The notes under the pieces are model-generated. The model worked only from the letters and a program-made list of their open reading frames with translations, was not told the origin of the DNA and searched no databases. A stretch of 64,000 nucleotides of DNA from Hymenobacter cheonanensis (GTDB lineage Bacteria; Bacteroidota; Bacteroidia; Cytophagales; Hymenobacteraceae), in assembly GCF_030581075.1 (NCBI RefSeq), contig NZ_JAUQSW010000004.1, positions 372,001-436,000 of the forward strand, in the 5' to 3' direction. Below are positions 41,042-51,132 of the stretch, in pieces. The position numbers and the translations under genes are program-made. Each line of letters begins with the position of its first letter. The stretch's first letter is position 1.

Positions 41042-43456
41042 CTACTCGGCGCGCAGCTCGGCAGTCTGGCTGGCTAGCCCCGGCGCGGCCAGCGCCACCC
41101 GAATGGGCCCCGGCCCGGTGGCCTGCACGTAGAGCAGCAACCGGCCCTGGTAGGCCTTGTGCCGCGGCGCGGCAACCGGTTCGTGGCTGGCGAGGTCGCC
41201 GCTCTCGATGCCCAGCAGGCGGGCCGGACCGGTGAGGGTCACGGTTACTTCGTTGGTAGCATCCGTTACCAAGTTGCCGGCTTGGTCCACTACCTGCACT
41301 TCAATTTGGGCGAGGCCTTGCGTTTTGGCGGCTAGGGTAGTGCGGTCGGGCTTGAGTTGGAGGGTGCTGGGCGCACCGGTGGTGCGCAGAAGCGTTTCAC
41401 TCACTGCCTGATTGTTGCGGTAGCCTTTGGCGCGTAGCTCGCCGGTGGCGTAGGGCACGTCCCAGGCGGGCAGGCGGCCGGTTTTTTTGCCCAGCGACTG
41501 GCCGTTGAGGAAAAGCTCGGTGGCTTCGTTGTTGGTGAGGGCTACCACGTGCACCTGGCTGGCGGCGGGCCAGTTCCAGGTAGGGGCGAGGGGCGGCTGG
41601 CGGGTGCCGGGCTTGCCAGGGGCCTCTGCAGTAGTGAGGTAGAGCATGGGCGCGCTCGTCCATAGGCTTTGGCGGAAGTAAAACTCAGGCTTGGGGAAGC
41701 CGGCCATATCGAGCAGGCCGGCGCCGTTGGCGCGTTGCGGCCACTTGCCGGCTTCGCCGAGGTAGTCGATGCCCGTCCATAGGTACTGGGCCGATACGTA
41801 GGCGTTGCTATCCACGGCGGCCCAGGCACTGGGGGCCATGCCGTTTTCGCTGCCGTAGATGATGCGCTGGGGGTACTGCTTGTGGTCTTCGGGGTAGCGA
41901 AACTCCTGGTAGTTGTAGCCCACGAGGTCGAGGGCGGCGGGGTAGTCGGTGAAGTTCGACATCACCACGCCGGCCAGGGCAGCCGTGATGGGGCGCGTGC
42001 TGTCGGCCTGCTTGGCCACGGCCACCAGGCGGCGGGCTAGCGGGCCCATCTCGCTGGCGGGCGGGTGGTCGGGTAGGTAGCCTTTGCCATAAATCTGGGG
42101 GTTGCGGCCGGTATTGAGCACCTCGTGGGTGTAGGGGTCGTTGGGGTAATCTATCTCATTCCCAATGCTCCACATGATGATGCTGGGGCGGTTGCGGTTG
42201 CGCAGCACCATGTCGCGCAGGTCGCGGTCGCCCCATTCCTTGAAGTACTCGTGCGAGCCGTGCTGGCTAGGGGTGCCCACGTTCCAGCCGGCCACCCACT
42301 TGTTTTTGCCGCGCTCCCACTCATCGAAGGCCTCATCCATTACCAGGAAGCCTAGCCGGTCGCAGAGGCGGTAGAAATAGTCGGCGTGCGGGTTGTGGCT
42401 CATGCGGATGGCGTTGCAGCCCGCCGCTTTTAGCGTTTTAAGCCGGCGCTCCCACACCTCGGGTGGCACGGCCACGCCGAGCGCGCCCGCGTCGTCGTGC
42501 AGGCACACGCCCCGCAGCTTAGTGGGCTGCTCGTTCAGGAAAAAGCCCTGGTTGGCATCGAAGCGGATGGTGCGCACGCCCACTTCCTCGGTCACTTCAT
42601 CGGTGGGCTTGCCTTGCACGGCCAGGCTCACCCGCAGCCGGTATAGGGTAGGCTGGTCGGCTGACCACAGGGCGGGGTTCCTGATGGGCAGCGTGAGGCT
42701 AGCGGTGCCGTCGGCCTTGGCCTTCACATTCACTACTTGCTTGGCCGTGGCCACGGCCTGGCCCCGCGCATTAAGCAGCGTGCTCGTGACCGTAACGGCC
42801 GCCGCCGTGGCGCCGGCGTTGGTCAGGGCCACGCTGACTTTGCCCGTGGCGGCGCTTTTCGACACCTGCGGCGTGGTAAAGCCCACGCCCCACTGCCGGA
42901 TGTGCACCGGCGCGGTGGCCAGCAAATACACGTTGCGGTAAATGCCCGAGCCGGTGTACCAGCGCGAGTCGGCCACCTCGCGGTGGTCTACTTTCACGGC
43001 TAGTACATTGGGGCCAGTGGTTGCCAGATAAGGCGTTAGCTCGTACTGAAAGGAGGCGAAGCCGCTGGGCCGCTTGCCCAGGAAGTGGCCATTCAGCCAC
43101 ACTTCGCTGTTTTTATACACCCCGTCGAAGTATACGAATACCTTCTTGCCGCGGTAGCCGGCGGGCAGGGCAAACGACTTGCGGTACCAGCCCAGGCCGC
43201 CCGGCAGGTAGGCCGTGGCGCTGGCCCACTGCTCGCTGAACGGCCCCTCGATGCTCCAATCATGCGGCAGGGTCACGGCGCGCCAGGCTTTGTCATCGGC
43301 GGTGGGGCGCTCGCTGCCGGGCGCATCACCAAGGTGAAATTTCCAGTCGTTGTTAAATAAAAGCTGCTGGCGCTGGGCCTGGGCGGGCAAGCAGGTAGCT
43401 AGCCAGCAAAGGCTGAGCAAAGCCAGGTACTTGCGTAATAAAGTGCTTATAATCAT
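41042..43456 (-). CDS. Secreted GH2 beta-galactosidase-like glycosidase
   Basis: An 804-residue exo-glycosidase of family 2, exported by a signal peptide (ending in LPAQAQ). The order is a sugar-binding jelly roll (about 30-190), an immunoglobulin-like domain (about 195-300), a TIM barrel with acid/base Glu near 434 (WSIGNEID) and nucleophile Glu near 537 (YGSENG), then C-terminal Ig-like domains (DUF4982 type). Family 2 also includes beta-mannosidases and glucuronidases; the 'GSENG' surroundings and partner genes favour galactosidase. Its start is three bases from the end of the GH43 gene, so it is last in the operon. Confidence 0.85.
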   Translation of the reverse strand: MIISTLLRKYLALLSLCWLATCLPAQAQRQQLLFNNDWKFHLGDAPGSERPTADDKAWRAVTLPHDWSIEGPFSEQWASATAYLPGGLGWYRKSFALPAGYRGKKVFVYFDGVYKNSEVWLNGHFLGKRPSGFASFQYELTPYLATTGPNVLAVKVDHREVADSRWYTGSGIYRNVYLLATAPVHIRQWGVGFTTPQVSKSAATGKVSVALTNAGATAAAVTVTSTLLNARGQAVATAKQVVNVKAKADGTASLTLPIRNPALWSADQPTLYRLRVSLAVQGKPTDEVTEEVGVRTIRFDANQGFFLNEQPTKLRGVCLHDDAGALGVAVPPEVWERRLKTLKAAGCNAIRMSHNPHADYFYRLCDRLGFLVMDEAFDEWERGKNKWVAGWNVGTPSQHGSHEYFKEWGDRDLRDMVLRNRNRPSIIMWSIGNEIDYPNDPYTHEVLNTGRNPQIYGKGYLPDHPPASEMGPLARRLVAVAKQADSTRPITAALAGVVMSNFTDYPAALDLVGYNYQEFRYPEDHKQYPQRIIYGSENGMAPSAWAAVDSNAYVSAQYLWTGIDYLGEAGKWPQRANGAGLLDMAGFPKPEFYFRQSLWTSAPMLYLTTAEAPGKPGTRQPPLAPTWNWPAASQVHVVALTNNEATELFLNGQSLGKKTGRLPAWDVPYATGELRAKGYRNNQAVSETLLRTTGAPSTLQLKPDRTTLAAKTQGLAQIEVQVVDQAGNLVTDATNEVTVTLTGPARLLGIESGDLASHEPVAAPRHKAYQGRLLLYVQATGPGPIRVALAAPGLASQTAELRAE

Positions 43457-43459
43457 GGC

Positions 43460-44470
43460 TTACGGCTGATAGGGTTTGCCCAGCACTAGCTTATCGCCCG
43501 CCAAGTCGACCGAGAATAAGTGCGGCACGCGGTGGTAGTCGCCTTTAATATCCTGGTGGCTGTGCAGCACCAGCAGGTCTTTGCCTTCGAAGGTGCGGAA
43601 TAGCATGCCGTGGCCATAGTTGGGCGGCGTGATGGGCGTGGGCTCCTGCGTCCAGGGGCCGGCTAGGGTGCCGCTGGTCGAGTAGGCCACGCCCTGCGTG
43701 TACACGTCGTAAATCCAGCTGGTCCAGAGCATCCCGAGCTTCCCGGTTTTGGTGCGAAAAACCCAGGGACCATCGGTTACCTTGTTGGGGCGAGCGGGGC
43801 CGGTGCGCGGGTTTTCGCGGCTCCAGGGCGAGTCGCTGGCCCGAAACAGAATCTGGCTAGGGCCGGTGGTGCCGCTCAGGTCGGGCCTGAGGGCGATTTT
43901 CTCTACCGTGCCATTCTGGTTTTGTACCCACTCGTGGCAGTAGAGCAGGTAAGGCTGGCTGTTCTCAATCCAGAAAGTACCGTCGAGCGTCGATTTAGTG
44001 GCTGGCAGGTACGTTTCGTCGCGCATGGGCCGGTAGGGGCCGGCGGGCTGGTCGCTCACAAGTACGTGCACGGCCCGGCGCTCCAGCGTGCCGCCTTTGT
44101 CGGCGTCAAGCTTGCGGGCGCTGTTGGTGAAGGTGGCGAAATAATAGTATTTGCCCTTGTACGGGTGAATTTCGGCGGCCCAAATCTGGGGCGCCGGGCC
44201 CATCCAGGAGGCGGGGTCGGGCTGGGCTACCTGGGTGGGGCCATCCCAGCGCTTCAGGTCTTTGCTCTGCCAGAGCAGCCCGCCGGTGCCCGTCATATAG
44301 TAGGTGTGCGTGCGTTGGTCGGCCAGAATAAACGGGTCGCTCAGCCGAATAGAATCGAGCGGCACATTCTTACGGCCAGGGGGCAGGGGCCTTTGCTGGG
44401 CCAGCGTGGGCTGGCTGCCCAGCAGCAGGCCGCCCGCCAAAATCAACAAAAAGCGGTGCGTGAAGCGCAT
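43460..44470 (-). CDS. Secreted GH43 glycosidase
   Basis: A 336-residue five-bladed beta-propeller enzyme, exported (signal MRFTHRFLLILAGGLLLGSQPTLAQ). D45 in RLSDPFI is the likely base and D163 in LDGTFW the pKa-tuning Asp. At the usual general-acid position, E-G/A-P in most members, this protein has D233 (VTDGPW). Many Bacteroidota members share this form, so it may be normal for the subfamily. GH43 enzymes remove arabinose, xylose or galactose units. Part of the polysaccharide locus, 35 bases from the GH30 gene. Confidence 0.85.
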   Translation of the reverse strand: MRFTHRFLLILAGGLLLGSQPTLAQQRPLPPGRKNVPLDSIRLSDPFILADQRTHTYYMTGTGGLLWQSKDLKRWDGPTQVAQPDPASWMGPAPQIWAAEIHPYKGKYYYFATFTNSARKLDADKGGTLERRAVHVLVSDQPAGPYRPMRDETYLPATKSTLDGTFWIENSQPYLLYCHEWVQNQNGTVEKIALRPDLSGTTGPSQILFRASDSPWSRENPRTGPARPNKVTDGPWVFRTKTGKLGMLWTSWIYDVYTQGVAYSTSGTLAGPWTQEPTPITPPNYGHGMLFRTFEGKDLLVLHSHQDIKGDYHRVPHLFSVDLAGDKLVLGKPYQP

Positions 44471-44505
44471 AGGTGGGAAAGGAAAATGGGAGTGGAAAAG
44501 GAGGG

Positions 44506-46074
44506 CTAGCGCAGCTCGCTCACCAGCGTGGTGATGGAGCGCGGCGCCACGTGCAGCACCGCGCCGGCCGGCACCGCCGGGCCGGGCTGCAAGTCGGCCG
44601 TGGCGGCGGTGGTGAAGGGCTGGCTAGCCCCCAGCCGGCGGCCGGCCAGCGCCAGGCGCAGGTCGGCGGGCGCGTCGGCATCGTTCACCACCACCGTGAT
44701 GAGCTGCCGGCCGTTGGCGCTGCGGTAGGCCGACACCAGCGGCGCGCCGGGGCTAGCCGGTGCGCCATCGAGCTGCGCGGCTACGCGCACCGCGCCGGGG
44801 CGCACAAAGCGGCTGTAGTTGCCGAGCGCCCACAGCATTTTGCTGGGGTAGAAGTTGCCATCGGTCTTGTTTTTGTCGATGTACACCAGGCCGTCTTTGT
44901 AGTCGTAGGGCGAGATGGCCAGCCACCACTGCCAGGCGGCAGCGTTGGCCACGGCCAGGTCGGTATGGATGACGCGGGCCAGGTACAGGGCCGGGGCCAT
45001 GCCCAGGTCGCGCGGACCGCCGTTTATTTCGCCCGCATTATCGCCCAGTATGCAATATTCTGATTGCCAGAAGCTAAGCCTAGGCACGCTAGCCACTTTG
45101 GCAGCTAGCTGCTGGCGCGTGGCCACGGCCTGCGCCTGAGGCGAGGTGGTGAAATAGCTGTGCCCCGCAATAATGGGCGCCACGCGGGGCAGGTCGCCAA
45201 CATAAGTCGGCGCGGCTTTATCGCCGAAGAAGGCGGCTATTTGGTCGCCTTGGCCGGGCTTGTCGGCGGCGCTATACAGGTAGTCGAGCTTGCCGGCTTC
45301 GGTGAGCAAAATCTGGGTGGGTAGCTTGGCTTTTAGTAAGCTGGCGCTCAGTGCTTTGCTGATGCCCGCAATGTCCTCATTCTGAAAGGGTGTGCCTTCC
45401 TGGCCGCCGTCGCTCCAGTCCCACTGCGGCTCGTTCACGGGGCTGAGGTAGGCGAAGGTGATGCCGGTTTTCTGGCGCACGCCTTCGACGATGCGGGCGC
45501 AGTAGTCGGCCAGGGCCACGTACTTGTCCGGAGTCAGGTTGGGCTGCTTGGCGGTGGCGTAGGCCTGGCCGTTGCGCGTGAGCGACACCGGCGGGCTATT
45601 GAGAAAAGCCAGAAACTGCGTCACGCCGCGCTGGCGGGCCGCCTCCATCAGCCAGCGCTGGCCGGCCAGGCGGTTCCAGTCGTAGGTGCCGGCGGGCGTC
45701 AGGAACGACTCAGCGCGGCGCCACTCGTCCCTGATGCCGCTGGCCTCGCCCTGCTCGGCGCTGCCCGCGCCCAGGTTCACGCGCCACAGCGAGAGGCCAA
45801 TGCCCTGGGGCTGGCCGCCGGGCCCAGCCTTGGTGCTGAAGAGCAGGTCAGCGATGGCCTCCTTTTTAGCTGCCGGCCAGCGGCCCACAAACTGGCCCGC
45901 CCAGGCATCGGAGGCGGCAAAGTTGGCGATGGTCTGGTAGGTTTTGGTGGCGTCGATGCGCACCGTAACCACGGCCGGCGCGGGTGCCGACTGGCTGCGG
46001 GCCGGGCTAGCCGCCAGCAGCGTCGCGCCCAGCACCCAGCCACTGGCGACCTGTATTAACTGTTTCATAAGCAA
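44506..46074 (-). CDS. Secreted GH30 glycosidase
   Basis: A 522-residue GH30 enzyme with a signal peptide. The acid/base is E215 (SPVNEPQW) and the nucleophile E339 (WQSEYCIL), both in the (beta/alpha)8 barrel. A C-terminal beta-sandwich (about 430-520) is typical. GH30 subfamilies attack beta-1,6-galactan, beta-1,6-glucan or glucuronoxylan. With a GH35, a GH2 and a GH43 alongside, an endo-beta-1,6-galactanase acting on arabinogalactan side chains is the best guess. It starts about 10 bases past the terminator that follows susD. Confidence 0.82.
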   Translation of the reverse strand: MLMKQLIQVASGWVLGATLLAASPARSQSAPAPAVVTVRIDATKTYQTIANFAASDAWAGQFVGRWPAAKKEAIADLLFSTKAGPGGQPQGIGLSLWRVNLGAGSAEQGEASGIRDEWRRAESFLTPAGTYDWNRLAGQRWLMEAARQRGVTQFLAFLNSPPVSLTRNGQAYATAKQPNLTPDKYVALADYCARIVEGVRQKTGITFAYLSPVNEPQWDWSDGGQEGTPFQNEDIAGISKALSASLLKAKLPTQILLTEAGKLDYLYSAADKPGQGDQIAAFFGDKAAPTYVGDLPRVAPIIAGHSYFTTSPQAQAVATRQQLAAKVASVPRLSFWQSEYCILGDNAGEINGGPRDLGMAPALYLARVIHTDLAVANAAAWQWWLAISPYDYKDGLVYIDKNKTDGNFYPSKMLWALGNYSRFVRPGAVRVAAQLDGAPASPGAPLVSAYRSANGRQLITVVVNDADAPADLRLALAGRRLGASQPFTTAATADLQPGPAVPAGAVLHVAPRSITTLVSELR

Positions 46075-46084
46075 AGCGGTACTT

Positions 46085-46131
46085 AAAAAGCCCCGCCCGG
46101 CTACCTGCGGGCAGGCAAACAGGCGGGGCTT
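46085..46131 (-). terminator. Terminator between susD and the glycosidase genes
   Basis: Read on the minus strand, AAGCCCCGCC pairs with GGCGGGGCTT across a structured loop and is followed by TTTTTAAGT. It would end most susCD transcripts and let some readthrough reach the GH30-GH43-GH2 genes. Confidence 0.8.
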
Positions 46132-46165
46132 GTCAGCAAAAGGCTACGGATAGGATGCTCCGGAA

Positions 46166-47707
46166 TTAGTAGCCAGGGTTTTGGGTAACGGTGCCGCCCG
46201 AAAGCTGAATCTGGGGCGTCGGAATCGGAAACAGGTTATTGGTCGCCGAAATCTGGTCCTTCACCTTGCCCTTGTCGTAGGGGTCGGTGCTGGTAAGCTG
46301 CGCAGCGTTGAAGGCCTTCATGACTTCTACCAGGCGCTTCTGGCGCACGAGGTCGTAGTAGCGGTGGCCTTCCATGGCCAGCTCCAGGCGGCGCTCCAGC
46401 CAGATGTCGCTCAGCAGCTGCGCGCCGGCCGAGGTGCGGGGCAGCACGGTGCCAGGGCTCAGGCGGTTGGCGCGGGCGCGCACCAGGTTGAGCGAAGTCA
46501 GCGCTTTGGCATCCTGGCCGAGCTTGTTGGAGGCCTCGGCGTGCATGAGCAGCAGGTCGGCGTAGCGCAGCTCGATGCGGTTGAGCGGCGAGTGGTCAAG
46601 CTCGTTGGCCGGGCGGTCGGCTAGCTGCAAAAACATCTTGCGGCTGATGCGGCCCGACTCGTTTTCCGAAGGCTTGGTATCGTAGTTCGAGTAATCGAAG
46701 CTCGCCGTTTTGGGCCCCACGTTGTCGCCCTGCTTGATAATGGTCCACTGGCGGCGTGGGTCGTTGCCGAAGGCCTGCTCCAGGTTGCTGCTAGGGGTGT
46801 TGAAGCCCCAGCCGCCATCGGCGCGGCTGCGCATTACCACCGTGAGGGCGGTGCCGAGGCCGAAGGTCTGGTCGGCGTTGTAGTTAAGCTCAAAAACCGA
46901 CTCGACGCCGTTGGGGTTGTTCACGCTCCACACGTTGTTGAAGTCGCCCAGGCTGTACTGGCCCGAGTTGATAACCGTTTCGGCGGCCTGCTGGGCCAGG
47001 CTCCACTGCTCGGTAAAGAGGTAAGCTTTAGCCAGGTAGGCGTTGGCGGCGCCTTTGGTGGCGCGGCCTTTATCGGTGCTGGCGCGGGCGTTCTTCTCGG
47101 GCAGCACGGCGGCGGCATCCTGAAAATCCTTGATAATCTGAGCGTAGCAATCGGCTGCCGAGGCGCGCTTGATGGTCAGCGACTCGCTCGGCGACACCGG
47201 GGTGAGCACCAGCGGCACGCCGCCAAAGCCCTTCACCAGCTCGAAGTAGTTGTAGGCCCTAATGAATTTCACCTCGCCCAGCAGCTGCTGCTTTACCGTG
47301 GCGTCGATGGGCGCCTTGTCGATGCCCACCAGCGCGGCGTTGCAGTTGCCGATAGATTGGTAAATGTGGGTGTAGCGGTTGTCGAACCACTCATTATTGG
47401 GCAGCCAGAAAAAGCGGGCGAAATCACCAAACTCGCGCTGGTCGCCGGCAATGGAATTGCCCTTCCAGGCGTCGTCCGAACCGGCGTCGCCAAACATGCG
47501 GGTGCGGTCTATTTTCCACCAGCCGTCCTGGTCGGCTAGGGCATAGCAGCCCATTACGGCCGCCTTGCACTCGTCGGCGGTGGTGTAGTAGTTATCGGTA
47601 GTTTGCTGGCCCTGGGGCGATACGTCGAGGAAAGTTTTGCACGACTGCACGCCCAGGCTCAAGCTCAGGCCCAGCGCCAGGGTAAAAATGCGGGGAAAGG
47701 TCTTCAT
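46166..47707 (-). CDS. SusD/RagB-family glycan-binding lipoprotein
   Basis: A 513-residue outer-membrane lipoprotein; the lipobox is GVQSC (Cys about 23). It has the SusD pattern of TPR-like helices with DVSPQGQQTTDNYYTTADECKAAVMGCYA at the N-terminus and ELRYADLLLMHAEASNK near residue 380. It caps the SusC channel and binds the oligosaccharide at the surface. It begins 21 bases after susC ends and is followed by a terminator. Confidence 0.93.
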   Translation of the reverse strand: MKTFPRIFTLALGLSLSLGVQSCKTFLDVSPQGQQTTDNYYTTADECKAAVMGCYALADQDGWWKIDRTRMFGDAGSDDAWKGNSIAGDQREFGDFARFFWLPNNEWFDNRYTHIYQSIGNCNAALVGIDKAPIDATVKQQLLGEVKFIRAYNYFELVKGFGGVPLVLTPVSPSESLTIKRASAADCYAQIIKDFQDAAAVLPEKNARASTDKGRATKGAANAYLAKAYLFTEQWSLAQQAAETVINSGQYSLGDFNNVWSVNNPNGVESVFELNYNADQTFGLGTALTVVMRSRADGGWGFNTPSSNLEQAFGNDPRRQWTIIKQGDNVGPKTASFDYSNYDTKPSENESGRISRKMFLQLADRPANELDHSPLNRIELRYADLLLMHAEASNKLGQDAKALTSLNLVRARANRLSPGTVLPRTSAGAQLLSDIWLERRLELAMEGHRYYDLVRQKRLVEVMKAFNAAQLTSTDPYDKGKVKDQISATNNLFPIPTPQIQLSGGTVTQNPGY

Positions 47708-47728
47708 GATACGAGCGGGTGGGAAGGA

Positions 47729-50700
47729 TTAGAAGGCAATGTTGGCGCCCACCAGGTAGGTGCGCATGGTGGGGTAGTTGCCCAGGTCCACGCCCCGGTT
47801 CAGGGCCGAAGAAGCGTCGGTGTACGAGCGGCCGTAGCCGATTTCGGGGTCTACGCCGCTGTATTTGGTGAAGGTGAACAGGTTCTGGCCGCTCACGTAG
47901 AGGCGCAGGCTAGCCATGTGCAGGGCGCTGGCCAGCTCCTTGCGGAAGGTGTAGCCCACTTGCAGGTTGCGCACCCGGGCGTACGAGCCGTCTTCGACGT
48001 AGAAGTTGGAGAAGCGCGTCAGGTTCTGGTTGTTGTCGTTGGCCGTGATGCGGGGCACCGTGTTGGAAGTGCCGGGGCCGTGCCAGGCCAGGTCTTCGAG
48101 GCCGGCTATCTTGTTGTAGTTGTAGCTGCCCGAGTACCACCAGCCTTTGTTGGCGTTCACCACGTCGTTGCCGAGGCTGCCCACCAGCGAGGCTTGCAGG
48201 TCGAAGCCGCGGTAGCCCAGGTTCAGGTTCACGCCGAAGGTCATGGCCGGCGTGGGGTTGCCAATGTACTGCTGGTCCTTAGCGTCAATCACGCCGTCAT
48301 TATTGAGGTCAGCAAACTTAAAATCGCCGGGTACGGCGTTGGGCTGAATGAGCGCGCCGCTAGCCGATTTGTACGCGTCGATATCACTCTGGGTCTGGAA
48401 GATGCCCGCCGTCTGGTAGCCATAAAAGGCGCCCACGTAGCCGCCTTCTTCCGTTTTGGAAGGCCGGCCGAAGATGGGCGTATTGCCCGAGTACAGCGCC
48501 TGGCCGTTGGCTAGGGTGCCAATGCGGCTGATGGCCCGGGTGGCGTTCACGCTCAGGCCGTAGGTGAAGCTGCCTTTGGTTTCGGCGTAGCCCACCGTGA
48601 AGTCGAGGCCGTTGGTTTTCATGCTGCCGATGTTGGTTACCGGGCTGTTGTAGCCGTAGCCGGCGTGCGCCGGAATGGCCTGGAACATGAGCATGTCGGT
48701 GGTGTTGCGCCGAAACACGTCGAAGGTGGCCGTCAGCTTATTCTGGAAAAAGCCGAAGTCCAGGCCCAGGTCGTAGTCTTCCACGGTTTCCCACTTCACG
48801 TTGGGGTTCGGCACATTACTCTGGATAACGGCTACTTGCGCCGCGCGGTCGTCGCCGGTCACGTAGTAGGTTTTCGAGAACGTGCCGGTGTAGGCGGCGT
48901 TGGTGAGGCTGCTGATGTTCTGGTTGCCCACGCGGCCCCAGCTGGCGCGCAGCTTCAGGAAGTTCAGGGCCTCAAACGACTTCATGAAATTCTCGTCCGT
49001 GATGAGCCAGCCCACCGACAGCGATGGGAAGGTGCCGTAGCGGTTGTTGGTCGGGAACACCGAGGCGCCGTCGCGGCGCACGCTGGCCGACAGCAGGTAG
49101 CGGCCCTTGTAGTCGTAGGTTACGCGCCCGATGAGCGAGGCAATCGTGTTCTCATACGTGCGGCCGGTGGCGTTGAAGGCCGCCGTGGCGGCATCGGGGT
49201 AGCGCAGGCTAGGGTCGTTGCTGGGGATGGACTGCCCCGAGCCCGACAGCGGCCGGTTGCTGAACTTCTCGAACGTGGCCGCCGCCAGCGCCGTAAAGTT
49301 GTGGTCGCCGATTGATTTGTTGTACGTCAGCGTGTTGGTGTTGTTCCAGTACAGGTTGATGTTGTGCTCGGTCGTTACCGTGTTCACCTGGTTGCGCTCG
49401 TTGGCGTCGATGGTGTAGAACGGCGAGAAGGCGTTGCGCTCGTAAAAATTGGTGTTCGTGCCGAAGCGCGTTTCCGCAATCAGGCCCGGAATAAACTCGT
49501 AGTTGGCGTACACCGTGCCCACCAAAAAGTATTGGTTGCGCTTGTCGTCGTTGCGCTCCACAAAGGCTAGGGGGTTGCCGATATCGGTAGGCGAGGCCCC
49601 GTAGTTGTCGTAGGGGTTGCCCGTGTTGTTGTTCACGCGGGGCGAGGTAATGGGGTCATCGTTGAACGCATCCCGGAACAAACTCCCGCTGTTGAGGTAG
49701 TTCTGGTTGGTCATCGACAGGTTCAGGTCCTGGCCCACCTTGAGGTGCTTGGCGGCCTGGTACTGGCTTTTCACGCGCAGCACCAGGCGGTCGAAGTCGG
49801 AGCCGCGCACCAGGCCGCGCTCCTTGAAGTAGCTCAGGCCGGTAGAGTACAGCACCTTATCGGAGCCGCCCGAGAGGCCTAGCGCGTAGTTCTGCGTAAT
49901 GCCGCGCTGCTTTATCTGGTCCCACCAGTTGGTGGTTTGGGTGAAGGAGCTAGGGTCGGCGTACACGGCCGGGCGGCCCGAGTTGGTAGCCGCCAGGTTC
50001 ATGATGCGGGCATACTCGCTGGCCGAGGCCATGCTGGGCACCCGCGTGGGGTTCGACACGCCATACGTAGCATCGAGCGTAATTACGGGCGCGCTCACGG
50101 TGCCGGCCTTGGTCGTGATGAGTACCACGCCATTGGCCGCCCGCGAGCCATAGATGGCCGCCGAAGCCGCATCTTTCAGCACCGTAAGGGTGGCGATATC
50201 TTTGGGGTTGAGGTAGTTGATGTCGTTCACCGGCAGGCCATCCACCACGTAGAGCGGGCTGTTGCCGTTGATGGTCGAGATGCCGCGAATAAGAATCTGG
50301 GGCGTAGTGCCCGGCTCCGAGCCCGCGCCGATAACCGTGACGCCCGCTGCCTTGCCCTGCAGGGCCGAGCCCACGTCGCTCACCGTCAGCTTGGCCAGCT
50401 CCGAGCCCTGCACCGTGGTTACGGCGTTGGTTACGGTGCGCTTTTCCTGCGAGCCGTAGCCGATTACCACGGCCTCATCGAGGGCCTGCGCGGCCACGGT
50501 CAGGTTCACAGTCAGGGTCGTTTGCTGGCCCACGGCCACCTCCTGGCGGTTGTAGCCCACCGAGGAGATAACGAGCGTGGCGCCCGCCGTGCCGCTCGGA
50601 ATGCGCAGCGCAAAGCGGCCCTCGCCGTCGGTTGTGGCCCCAATGGAGGTGCCCTTCAGCACGATGGTGACACCGGGCAGGCCCACGCCCTTCTCATCGA

Positions 50701-50848
50701 GCACGGTACCCGTAATGGGCGTGTCGGCCACGGCCGAGCGCCGGGCCGGAGCGGGCTTGGCCGTGTGGCCAGCACCGGTGGTAGCAGGAGCCGCCGCCAC
50801 CGCCAACGGCAGCAAGGCCCCACAAAGGAGGATAGATTTAGCTTGCAT
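47729..50848 (-). CDS. SusC/RagA-family TonB-dependent transporter
   Basis: From ATG 50848 the protein has about 1039 residues. After the signal peptide comes a carboxypeptidase-like domain (ITGTVLDEKGVGLPGVTIVLKG), then the plug (VGSALQGKAAGVTV, LIRGISTINGNSPLYVVDGLPV, AAIYGSRAANGVVLITTK), then the 22-stranded barrel. It imports oligosaccharides with the SusD partner, powered by TonB. The open frame extends 30 codons further upstream without conserved sequence. Confidence 0.93.
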   Translation of the reverse strand: MQAKSILLCGALLPLAVAAAPATTGAGHTAKPAPARRSAVADTPITGTVLDEKGVGLPGVTIVLKGTSIGATTDGEGRFALRIPSGTAGATLVISSVGYNRQEVAVGQQTTLTVNLTVAAQALDEAVVIGYGSQEKRTVTNAVTTVQGSELAKLTVSDVGSALQGKAAGVTVIGAGSEPGTTPQILIRGISTINGNSPLYVVDGLPVNDINYLNPKDIATLTVLKDAASAAIYGSRAANGVVLITTKAGTVSAPVITLDATYGVSNPTRVPSMASASEYARIMNLAATNSGRPAVYADPSSFTQTTNWWDQIKQRGITQNYALGLSGGSDKVLYSTGLSYFKERGLVRGSDFDRLVLRVKSQYQAAKHLKVGQDLNLSMTNQNYLNSGSLFRDAFNDDPITSPRVNNNTGNPYDNYGASPTDIGNPLAFVERNDDKRNQYFLVGTVYANYEFIPGLIAETRFGTNTNFYERNAFSPFYTIDANERNQVNTVTTEHNINLYWNNTNTLTYNKSIGDHNFTALAAATFEKFSNRPLSGSGQSIPSNDPSLRYPDAATAAFNATGRTYENTIASLIGRVTYDYKGRYLLSASVRRDGASVFPTNNRYGTFPSLSVGWLITDENFMKSFEALNFLKLRASWGRVGNQNISSLTNAAYTGTFSKTYYVTGDDRAAQVAVIQSNVPNPNVKWETVEDYDLGLDFGFFQNKLTATFDVFRRNTTDMLMFQAIPAHAGYGYNSPVTNIGSMKTNGLDFTVGYAETKGSFTYGLSVNATRAISRIGTLANGQALYSGNTPIFGRPSKTEEGGYVGAFYGYQTAGIFQTQSDIDAYKSASGALIQPNAVPGDFKFADLNNDGVIDAKDQQYIGNPTPAMTFGVNLNLGYRGFDLQASLVGSLGNDVVNANKGWWYSGSYNYNKIAGLEDLAWHGPGTSNTVPRITANDNNQNLTRFSNFYVEDGSYARVRNLQVGYTFRKELASALHMASLRLYVSGQNLFTFTKYSGVDPEIGYGRSYTDASSALNRGVDLGNYPTMRTYLVGANIAF

Positions 50849-51132
50849 AAGCAAGGAAAGTAGGCGGCAGGCCGAAGCCTGCCTGGGTGGGGAAAGTGAA
50901 ATCAGTACAAGGAGCCGGCCACCGGGGGCTAGCCTCAAATAGCCGCCGCAGGGCTATTCGGAAGTGGTGTAAAAGTACTGGCCGCGGGTAGCCGGGAGGG
51001 ACCCCTTTTCGGGCTAAAAAGGGATTAAAACCTGTCGATAATGACTAATTCGAGCGGCTGGGTCAGCGAGTTGTTAGTCGATAGTAAATTAATTGACAAC
51101 AAGTTGCGTAATACGGCCGGCCGGCGCCCGGG
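50849..51132. other. susC promoter region
   Basis: This 284-base gap between GH35 and susC has no gene. It should carry the susC promoter and the binding site for the hybrid regulator. It contains an imperfect hairpin, CCCTTTT...AAAAAGGG (51002-51025). Confidence 0.4.

Noticed and set aside
49937..50863. 308-codon plus-strand frame opposite susC
   Set aside because: The minus-strand SusC sequence is unambiguous; this frame is Arg/His-rich shadow sequence.
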